The position numbers were made by a program, and so were the translations under genes. The notes below the pieces were generated by a model. The model saw only the letters and a program-made list of their open reading frames with translations, was not told the origin of the DNA and did not search any database. This document shows, piece by piece, positions 6,803 through 11,862 of a stretch of DNA of 11,862 nucleotides (its first letter is position 1; the number at the start of each line of letters is the position of its first letter). Source of the stretch: Acidobacteriaceae bacterium (lineage in GTDB: Bacteria; Acidobacteriota; Terriglobia; Terriglobales; Acidobacteriaceae); assembly GCA_030040115.1 (NCBI GenBank), contig JASHUH010000290.1:1-11862 (forward strand), in the 5' to 3' direction.

Positions 6803-7924
6803 ATGGCGGATGACCATTGGGACCCGGGCCGAATCGACGCACTGCGTCAGCGCTTGCTCGGCTGGTATGCGACCTCTCGCCGCGATTTACCGTGGCGATG
6901 GAGCCGCGACCCTTACGCCATCTGGGTTTCGGAGATCATGCTCCAGCAGACGCGCGTGGCCGTGGTGGTGGAGCGCTATCAAGCTTTTTTGCAGCGGTTT
7001 CCCACGCTGCTGGCGCTGGCGCTTGCGCCTGAGCAGGAAGTGTTGGCGATGTGGAGCGGTTTGGGCTATTACCGGCGTGCGCGCATGCTGCACAAGGCGG
7101 CGCGGTTTGTGGCCGACCGGCTCAAGGGCAATCTTCCCGCCACCGCGGAAGAGCTCCGGGTGCTTCCCGGCATTGGCGCGTATACGGCATCCGCTATCGC
7201 CAGCATTGCGCATGGTGAGCGCGTCGCGGTGGTGGACGGAAACGTGGAGCGGGTGCTGTGCCGGGTGGAGGGATGGGACGCGGAAAGCCGCAAGGGCGGC
7301 GCGGCCCTTAAGCGGAGGGTTGACGCATTGGCCGCGCAGATATTAGATCCGCTGCGGCCAGGCGACTTCAACCAGGCGCTGATGGAATTGGGAGCGACGG
7401 TGTGCCTGCCGCGCAAACCCCTGTGCTTGACGTGTCCTCTGGCGGCAGACTGCACCACGCGTGGCGAACACAAAACGGCTCCCCGGCCGCGGATGCTGAG
7501 CCGGGAAATTGCGCGCGCCCTATGCGTACGCAAGGCTTTCGACGCGCCTGGCGCCCAGAAAAAAGACGGCGCCGAGGTGTTGCTGGAACGTCGGCCAGTG
7601 GAGCTGACGGTGATGCCGGGGATGTGGGAGTTGCCCGCGTTGCGCGAGGCGACGGTTCCCGAGCGCGAGTTGCTGATGACTGTTCGCCACGCCATCATGC
7701 AGGTGAATTATTACGTGCGGGTGTGCAGCGTGGGCGAGAAAGACGTGGATGCGTTAACGGTGGTGGGCGGAGAACGGCGCTGGATGCTGCTAGCCGAAGC
7801 GGCGCAGACCGCTCTCACCGGATTGACGCGCAAGGTGCTGGCGCGCGCGCATCTGCTGCCTGCGCCCCTTGATGGCTCTCTTGGTGGCGCTCTTGCCCGG
7901 CGGCCCGGCAAAGACGTAGCCTGA
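6803..7924 (+). CDS. mutY: A/G-specific adenine DNA glycosylase MutY
   Basis: This 373-residue base-excision repair enzyme removes adenine mispaired with 8-oxoguanine or guanine, preventing G:C to T:A mutations. The N-terminal helical domain has the MutY block WVSEIMLQQTRV with the catalytic Glu (E44). Also visible are the helix-hairpin-helix LPGIGAYTASAIA (121-133) and the catalytic Asp in VVDGNVERV (D145). The [4Fe-4S] cluster Cys set is C201, C208, C211, C217 (C-x6-C-x2-C-x5-C). The C-terminal NUDIX-like domain that reads 8-oxoG follows (about 255-355; VLLERRP, MPGMWELP). Length is typical. ATG 6803 is the first in frame and leaves a short standard N-terminus; no clear Shine-Dalgarno site precedes it. 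The M28 peptidase gene follows 59 nt after its stop. Confidence 0.95.
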   Translation: MADDHWDPGRIDALRQRLLGWYATSRRDLPWRWSRDPYAIWVSEIMLQQTRVAVVVERYQAFLQRFPTLLALALAPEQEVLAMWSGLGYYRRARMLHKAARFVADRLKGNLPATAEELRVLPGIGAYTASAIASIAHGERVAVVDGNVERVLCRVEGWDAESRKGGAALKRRVDALAAQILDPLRPGDFNQALMELGATVCLPRKPLCLTCPLAADCTTRGEHKTAPRPRMLSREIARALCVRKAFDAPGAQKKDGAEVLLERRPVELTVMPGMWELPALREATVPERELLMTVRHAIMQVNYYVRVCSVGEKDVDALTVVGGERRWMLLAEAAQTALTGLTRKVLARAHLLPAPLDGSLGGALARRPGKDVA

Positions 7925-7983
7925 ATGCGGATTTCTGCTTCTCAAAAACTTCCATCGCAAGTCGATTGATTCCGGGAGAATCC

Positions 7984-9684
7984 ATGCACCGCAAGCTGGC
8001 GTTATTGATGTTTTTTTTCGTTTTGGCCGCGACCCATGGGCGGCCCCAGCAAGTGGAGGGCAAGCTTGTACCTGAAATTACCGGATTGCCTCCGGCGGCG
8101 CGCGCTGCGGCAGCGGCGATCGATCCTGAAAAAATCCGCGCCCATGTGCGCTTTCTTTCTCTGGATTTGCTCGAGGGCCGCGGCCCCGGCACGCGCGGAG
8201 GCGAACTGGCCGCCGAGTACATGGCGACGCAGTTTGCGCTGGCGGGGTTAAAGCCGGCCGGCGATGACGGAACATATTTCCAGCGCGTTCCGCTCTACGC
8301 CGTTCACACGGTGGAAGATAAGAACAAGTTTTCGTTTGTGGGGGCATCGGGCGAGACGGCAGACCTGCAATATGGGACGGAGATTGTGGCCAAGGACGAA
8401 ACCGGACAGGCCACAGCCGACATCGATGCGCCGATTGTGTTTGTGGGCTACGGGATCGATGCGCCCGAATACCACTGGAACGACTATGCCGGAGTGGATT
8501 TGAAGGGCAAAGTGGCGCTGGTGATTGTGAACGAGCCGCCCTCGAACGACCCCAATTTCTTCAAGGGCAAAGCGCTCACCTATTACGGCCGGTGGACGTA
8601 CAAATATGAAGAAGCAGCGCGGCGCGGCGCGGTGGGCGTGCTGGTCATCCATCGCACCGACTTGGCGAGTTATGGGTGGGGGGTGGTGCGGAACTCGCAG
8701 GCGACGGAGAAGAGTTTTCTTGTCGGCGATCCCACCGCTACCCTGCGGGCCGCGGCTTGGATTCAGCACGACGTGGCGCAACGGCTGCTGACGCTGGCGG
8801 GGCTGGGCAATCTCGACCAGGCCATTGATCGCGCCGGACAACGCGGATTTCATGCTGTGCAGCTCCCGGTCAGATTGCAGGCGCACATCGAGAGCCGCGT
8901 GCGACGCTACGTGAGCTCGAATGTGGTGGGCTATGTGCCCGGCGCAAGCCCGGAGAACCAGGCGGTTCTTTACACCGCGCATTACGATCACCTGGGCATC
9001 GATCCCAACACCCAGGGCGACAACATTTACAACGGGGCGGCCGATAACGGCACCGGCTGCGGCATCTTGCTGGAGCTGGCGCGCGCCTATGCGCAGTCTG
9101 CGGTTCGGCCGCCGCACGCGGTTTATTTTGCGTCCGTCACCGCCGAGGAGCAGGGCCTGCTCGGGTCCGAATATCTGGGCATGCATCCGCCTGTGCCGGC
9201 GGGGCAGATTACGCTGGATCTGAATTACGACATGTTGCTGCCCATCGGCATTCCCCGCTCGGTGAGCCTGGGCGGGGCCGAACGCATCGATTTCTGGCCG
9301 ACCGTTCAACGGGTGGCCAAGGCATTCGATCTGGAGACGCTGCCCGACCCGGAACCGGGCGCCGGCAGCTATTATCGCTCCGATCATTTTTCGCTGGCGC
9401 GCGTGGGCATTCCGGCGTTCAGCGTGGATCAGGGCGAGTTATTCGAGGGCCACGATGCGGAGTGGGGCCACGCGCAGTTTGAGGATTACGAAGAGCACCA
9501 CTACCATCAGCCATCCGACGAGTATCAGGCCGATTGGGATTTTCGCGGCAACGCCAAGCTGGCGCGCTTCGGATTTGTGCTGGGCTGGCTAGCCAGCGAG
9601 CAGGCAAAGCCGATCGAGTGGAAGCCGGGCGACGAGTTCGAAGCGGCGCGCAAAGCGAGCGAAGCCGACCGCTCGTCGAAATGA
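7984..9684 (+). CDS. Secreted M28-family zinc metallopeptidase with PA domain
   Basis: The gene encodes 566 residues. ATG 7984 is preceded by GGGAGAA (7974-7980) and opens a signal peptide (MHRKLALLMFFFVLAATHG); the TTG at 7966 is a poorer start. A protease-associated (PA) domain lies at about 147-300 (IVFVGYGIDAPEYHWNDY, DLKGKVALVIVNEP). It is inserted in an M28 aminopeptidase fold with the co-catalytic two-zinc site complete: H333 and D335 (TAHYDH), D354 (GAADNGTG), the E388/E389 pair (TAEEQGLLGSEY), D416 (LNYDML) and H508 (YHQPSDEY). M28 enzymes remove N-terminal residues from peptides outside the cytoplasm; the substrate preference of this one cannot be read. It lies downstream of mutY on the same strand but is functionally unrelated. 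Confidence 0.92.
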   Translation: MHRKLALLMFFFVLAATHGRPQQVEGKLVPEITGLPPAARAAAAAIDPEKIRAHVRFLSLDLLEGRGPGTRGGELAAEYMATQFALAGLKPAGDDGTYFQRVPLYAVHTVEDKNKFSFVGASGETADLQYGTEIVAKDETGQATADIDAPIVFVGYGIDAPEYHWNDYAGVDLKGKVALVIVNEPPSNDPNFFKGKALTYYGRWTYKYEEAARRGAVGVLVIHRTDLASYGWGVVRNSQATEKSFLVGDPTATLRAAAWIQHDVAQRLLTLAGLGNLDQAIDRAGQRGFHAVQLPVRLQAHIESRVRRYVSSNVVGYVPGASPENQAVLYTAHYDHLGIDPNTQGDNIYNGAADNGTGCGILLELARAYAQSAVRPPHAVYFASVTAEEQGLLGSEYLGMHPPVPAGQITLDLNYDMLLPIGIPRSVSLGGAERIDFWPTVQRVAKAFDLETLPDPEPGAGSYYRSDHFSLARVGIPAFSVDQGELFEGHDAEWGHAQFEDYEEHHYHQPSDEYQADWDFRGNAKLARFGFVLGWLASEQAKPIEWKPGDEFEAARKASEADRSSK

Positions 9685-9796
9685 AATCGCGGCGCGAACC
9701 GGGCGTGCCCCAATGAGAGCTACATTGCGGGAAAAGAGCCTCTTTCTTGGGATCGCGCATCCTGATGCGTGGAATTGCTGCTATTCAATTTGTCGA

Positions 9797-10015
9797 TTAG
9801 TAATAATCGGCACAGCTCATGAAGTAGCCGCAGTGCGTGCAGACCAGCTTGCAACGGCTGCTTGTCAGCCGGTGGCCGCAGGTGGGGCAAATCTCGGAAT
9901 GGTGCTCGGCCCACTGCCTCTCAAGCGCAGCGTCGGGGGCGCCACTTTGTGAGATTTCGGTGGCGGATTTGGCGCCGGATTCAGAATTCGCATCGCGGGG
10001 CACCTCGGGCAGCAT
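9797..10015 (-). CDS. Small zinc-ribbon protein
   Basis: From ATG 10015 the product is 72 residues: a polar, low-complexity first half, then a compact Cys-rich end, CPTCGHRL followed by CKLVCTHCGYFMSCADYY. The six Cys are spaced C-x2-C-x8-C-x3-C-x2-C-x6-C, fitting a zinc ribbon. Small proteins with a similar CxxCG...CGYxxSC ending are, as I recall, common hypothetical genes in Acidobacteriota; their role is not known to me. The start is uncertain. The frame stays open to ATG 10258 and would add a hydrophobic stretch (LGILVLVLFWGF), but that extension runs antisense through the osmC Shine-Dalgarno site and first codons. I therefore chose the internal ATG, whose Shine-Dalgarno site is weak. Confidence 0.65.
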   Translation of the reverse strand: MLPEVPRDANSESGAKSATEISQSGAPDAALERQWAEHHSEICPTCGHRLTSSRCKLVCTHCGYFMSCADYY

Positions 10016-10172
10016 GCTCGACAGATTAGCATGGACTGAGGGGCCCTGCCGCGCGGCAAACCGGCAGATGCCCGAAGCATCATGAGCAAGGCGGCGCAAC
10101 GATTCTCCCCGAAAGCCCGACGCCGCGAAACCCCAGAACAACACAAGAACCAGAATCCCCAAAGGAGGAACT

Positions 10173-10604
10173 ATGGCAAGCAAGGCAAGTGCGGTTTGGA
10201 CAGGCTCGCTCAAGGAAGGCAAAGGCACGATCTCGACAGCGACGGGCGTGCTGCACAACGCGAACTACTCATTCGCTACCAGGTTTGAAGGCGCCGCGAG
10301 CGGCACCACGCCGGAGGAGATGGTTGCGGCCGCTCACGCCAGTTGCTTTTCAATGGCCCTGGGCGCGCAACTGGGCGGGGCAGGATTCACTCCGGAAAAG
10401 ATTGAGACTGAGGCCGCGGTCACACTGGCGAAGACCGATGGAGGCTTCGCGATTACAAAGATCGCACTCACATCGACTGCCAAAGTTCCCGGCGCCAGCA
10501 AGGAAGCCTTTGAGACGGCTGCCGCCAATGCCAAGACAGGCTGCCCGATTTCCAAGCTCTTCGCAAACAATACGGAGATCACGCTGGACGCCAAACTGGT
10601 GTGA
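10173..10604 (+). CDS. osmC: OsmC-family peroxiredoxin
   Basis: This 143-residue protein matches the OsmC subfamily of thiol-dependent peroxidases that reduce organic hydroperoxides in the cytoplasm. Active-site elements are all present: the peroxidatic Cys in AAAHASCFSMAL (C58), the resolving Cys in KTGCPISKLF (C124), the Arg in ATRFEG (R37) and the Glu in TPEEMVAAAH (E49). The N-terminal SAVWTGSLKEGKGTIST strand pair is also typical. Length is that of a standard OsmC. ATG 10173 follows AAAGGAGG (10161-10168) with 4 nt between, the strongest Shine-Dalgarno site in the window, suggesting high expression. It is divergent from the zinc-ribbon gene. Confidence 0.94.
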   Translation: MASKASAVWTGSLKEGKGTISTATGVLHNANYSFATRFEGAASGTTPEEMVAAAHASCFSMALGAQLGGAGFTPEKIETEAAVTLAKTDGGFAITKIALTSTAKVPGASKEAFETAAANAKTGCPISKLFANNTEITLDAKLV

Positions 10605-10688
10605 GCCGCAGGGGCGCTACGCTGCACTCAGCCGCATGGACGCGAGGGCCGAGGCACTCGCGCCCCGGCGCGGGCGGTCTGATGGGGG

Positions 10689-10718
10689 TTTGACACTCGT
10701 TAACGCATTTGCGAGACT
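10689..10718 (+). promoter_or_regulatory. Possible promoter of tRNA-Leu
   Basis: A perfect TTGACA (10689-10694) lies 73 nt before the tRNA. With an 18-nt spacer the -10 would be GAGACT (10713-10718), a 3/6 match. A 6-bp stem (ACACCC 10738-10743 with GGGTGT 10752-10757) sits in the predicted leader just before the tRNA 5' end. The -35 is convincing; the -10 is not. Confidence 0.35.
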
Positions 10719-10761
10719 CAAAATTGCCGGCCTCTCAACACCCGGGATTGGGGGTGTCCGC

Positions 10762-10848
10762 GCCGAAGTGGCGGAATTGGCAGACGCGCATGGTTCAGGT
10801 CCATGTACTCGCAAGGGTGTGGGGGTTCGAGTCCCTTCTTCGGCACCA
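10762..10848 (+). tRNA. tRNA-Leu, anticodon CAG
   Basis: The cloverleaf is complete. The acceptor stem GCCGAAG (10762-10768) pairs with CTTCGGC (10838-10844), followed by discriminator A and encoded CCA (10845-10848). The D arm has AATTGGCAGA. The anticodon arm is CATGG / TTCAGGT / CCATG with anticodon CAG, decoding CUG. A long class II variable arm (ACTC GCAA GGGT), typical of Leu, follows, then a T arm with GTTCGAGTC and two G-U pairs at its base. At 87 nt it has the usual leucine tRNA length. Its 3' end abuts DNA with a recombinase gene, so it is probably also an integration target. Confidence 0.96.
10821..10848 (+). other. Probable attachment (att) site at the tRNA-Leu 3' end
   Basis: The T arm to CCA of tRNA-Leu is the usual crossover region for tyrosine recombinases that insert into tRNA genes. 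Here the tRNA is intact, and a recombinase gene oriented away from it starts 160 nt downstream, as expected for an att junction. The second copy of the core would lie at the far end of the element, outside the window, so its exact length cannot be set here. Confidence 0.5.
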
Positions 10849-10870
10849 ATCCTTTTAAAATCAATGACTT

Positions 10871-10909
10871 AGAATGGGCCTAATGGTCCGTTTTACTATT
10901 TTTTACTAT
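10871..10909 (+). terminator. Intrinsic terminator downstream of tRNA-Leu
   Basis: GGGCC (10876-10880), loop TAAT and GGTCC (10885-10889) form a stem with one G-U pair. It can be extended by weaker A-U and G-U pairs down to AGAAT against GTTTT. A T-rich run with a six-T tract follows (10891-10909). Its position 22 nt after the tRNA CCA fits termination of the tRNA transcript. It lies on the island side of the junction. Confidence 0.6.
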
Positions 10910-10961
10910 TTGTTGGCGTCTGCTGGCACCTGTTGTCTGCCGCTGGCAAGCGCTGGCTCGC
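10891..10961 (+). repeat. Array of 10-bp-phased short repeats between att site and recombinase gene
   Basis: TTTTACTATT occurs twice in perfect tandem (10891-10900, 10901-10910). It is followed by G(C/T)TGGC at 10912, 10922, 10942 and 10952, with a degenerate GTTGTC at 10932. All seven units keep an exact 10-bp spacing, close to one helical turn, so each faces the same side of the DNA. Such direct repeats beside an integrase gene are candidate arm-type binding sites for the recombinase or an excisionase, or an operator for its gene. This function is inferred. Confidence 0.55.
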
Positions 10962-11007
10962 CTTCATTCCAGCCCATCTTCGCTTCCCTCAAACCACAGG
11001 AAGGAGC

Positions 11008-11862
11008 ATGGGCTTGGCGAACAAGTCAGTAGTTCTCTATCAGTCCATCAAGATCGGTAACAAGTGGACACTTTATCCAGTGGACGAGGATTCCACACAT
11101 TTCTCCGAGGGCCCGTTTTATGTCAGCTGGTACGACGGCAAGAAGAAACAGATGGACCCCGTCGGGCGCGATCCGAAGCAGGCATTGCGCATGGCACACC
11201 TCAAACGCGCTGCACTCGCGTTTGTTGCTGCCGGAGGCGAGATCAAGCGGGCCGACAACAAGAAGAATCTGGAATCCGCATATTTGGCGGCCGGCGGCGA
11301 GATCCTGCAGAGCGATCACAACAAGATTCTGGACTTCGCGTCTTTGGCAGTTAATGGCGAAATCCAGCAGAGCGACGATCACCCCTTCAATTGCGGCGAA
11401 AAGAGGCAAGTGCGCGAAGCCGTCAAAGAGTACCTGGCTGACTGCGATGATCGTCAGGGCAAATCCGGGTACGGCCTCGCTGTCCGGACGCCGGAGGCAT
11501 ATGAATACCGCCTCGGGTTCCTGACAGAGTTCAAACCGAAAGCGTACATGGACGAGGTGAATGAGGAATTCATCAAGGGCTTCCGCCGTTTTCTTCGCAA
11601 CCACAAGAAGAACTCTCAGACCGCACGTGCTACAACATCATGCAGGCGGTGAGCACATTCCTTATCAGGAATGGCAACGGCGTGGCCAAGCCAATTCTCA
11701 AGGAGATGTCTTATCCTCCGACCGAAGTCATACCGTATGAAATCGCAGACATGGAGAAGTTCTTCGAAGCATGCAACGAAGAAGAAGAGCTGATCTTCAA
11801 GTTCTTTCTTCACTCGATGGCCCGCGAGATGGAAGTTGCGAATTGCGAAGTCCGCGACCTGA
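11008..11862 (+). pseudogene. Tyrosine recombinase (phage-type integrase), frameshifted and cut by the window end
   Basis: ATG 11008, preceded by AGGAAGGAG (10998-11006), opens an N-terminal DNA-binding arm (WTLYPV, FYVSWYDGKKKQMDPVGRDPKQAL). Three 20-residue tandem repeats follow (residues 72-131), then a core-binding domain (about 134-205; EAVKEYLAD, TPEAYEYRLGFLTEF, FIKGFRRFLRNHKKNS). After NS the frame must shift: the continuation DRTCYNIMQAV and on to EEELIFKFFLHSMAREMEVANCEVRDL lies in the -1 frame (codons from 11619 onward), as if one base were missing at 11616-11618. Unshifted, translation ends at the TGA at 11650-11652. The shifted frame reaches the start of the catalytic domain (REMEV aligns with the first catalytic Arg region) and runs off the edge. 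The remaining Arg, His and Tyr are not in view. Inactive gene or sequencing error are both possible. Confidence 0.8.
11221..11400 (+). repeat. Three tandem 60-bp repeats inside the recombinase gene
   Basis: Units 11221-11280, 11281-11340 and 11341-11400 encode 20 residues each, with a shared core (A-x-x-GEI-x-x-(S/A)D-x-x-K). By direct count units 1 and 2 match at 43 of 60 bases. Units 2 and 3 match at 26 of the first 36, then diverge. The period is exactly 60 bp, so the reading frame is preserved. Confidence 0.75.

Larger units (their letters stand above)
10849..11862 (+). mobile_element. Left end of an integrated element (genomic island or prophage)
   Basis: Everything after the tRNA CCA differs from the preceding DNA. 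The first 60 bases are AT-rich, a phased repeat array follows, and then a tyrosine recombinase with more AAG, GAA and TTC codons than the core genes. The arrangement of tRNA 3' end, short gap and outward-reading integrase is the standard island boundary. The right end and cargo are not in the window, so whether it is a phage, an integrative element or a decayed remnant cannot be said. Confidence 0.6.

Noticed and set aside
8248..9387. Minus-strand open frame of 379 codons inside the M28 peptidase gene
   Set aside because: The plus strand encodes a complete M28 peptidase with all zinc ligands; the reverse frame is a shadow with no recognisable motif or signal.
9732..9776. Two short hairpins between the convergent M28 and zinc-ribbon genes
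   Set aside because: AAAGA/TCTTT (3-nt loop) and CGCAT/ATGCG (4-nt loop) are only 5 bp each and lack a proper T-run on either strand, so I do not call a terminator.
10657..10672. CGCGC/GCGCG hairpin after osmC
   Set aside because: The stem is strong but short, and no T-run follows, so it cannot be called an intrinsic terminator; chance is likely in DNA this GC-rich.
10933..11007. Longer recombinase N-terminus from TTG 10933
   Set aside because: It would translate part of the phased repeat array, has no Shine-Dalgarno site, and yields sequence unlike an integrase arm domain. ATG 11008 has AGGAAGGAG just upstream.

Overview
The window looks like a chromosomal segment of a soil-type Acidobacteriota (Terriglobia-like) bacterium. 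This is inferred from gene content and style: GC-rich codon use, a DUF202 protein directly behind a cyclophilin, secreted M28 peptidases and amidohydrolase-like proteins, outer-membrane proteins of unknown role, and a small 'SCADYY'-type zinc-ribbon protein. There is no rRNA or other taxonomic marker, so the assignment is tentative.

Layout. 1-827 (+): the end of a cyclophilin peptidyl-prolyl isomerase, a three-helix DUF202 membrane protein and a possible small overlapping ORF, spaced like an operon. 903-4702 (-): recQ (TTG start) with a secreted amidohydrolase-fold protein upstream of it; the latter has lost almost all recognisable metal ligands. 4802-5005 (-): a reading frame with protein-like composition but no start codon, perhaps a gene remnant. 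5008-5469 (+): a small secreted Cys-containing protein of unknown function, convergent with a predicted outer-membrane protein (5582-6487, -). A 315-base divergent intergenic region holding a 51-nt inverted repeat separates that gene from mutY (6803-7924, +). A secreted M28 metallopeptidase follows (7984-9684, +). Then come a small zinc-ribbon protein (-) and an OsmC-type peroxiredoxin (+) with a near-perfect Shine-Dalgarno site.

The right end is the accessory part. A complete tRNA-Leu(CAG) with encoded CCA (10762-10848) is followed at once by AT-rich DNA with an intrinsic terminator, an array of 10-bp-phased G(C/T)TGGC repeats, and a tyrosine recombinase reading outward from the tRNA. This is the classic left boundary of an element integrated at a tRNA 3' end. 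The recombinase reading frame is broken by one apparent missing base near 11617 and runs off the window. Its N-terminal part carries three tandem 60-bp (20-residue) repeats.

The core genes cover DNA repair (RecQ, MutY), peroxide defence (OsmC), protein folding (cyclophilin) and envelope or secreted functions, and are not obviously one pathway. I see no defence system, CRISPR array or biosynthetic cluster. The most unusual items are the recombinase's tandem repeats, the phased repeat array next to the attachment site, and the ligand-less amidohydrolase.
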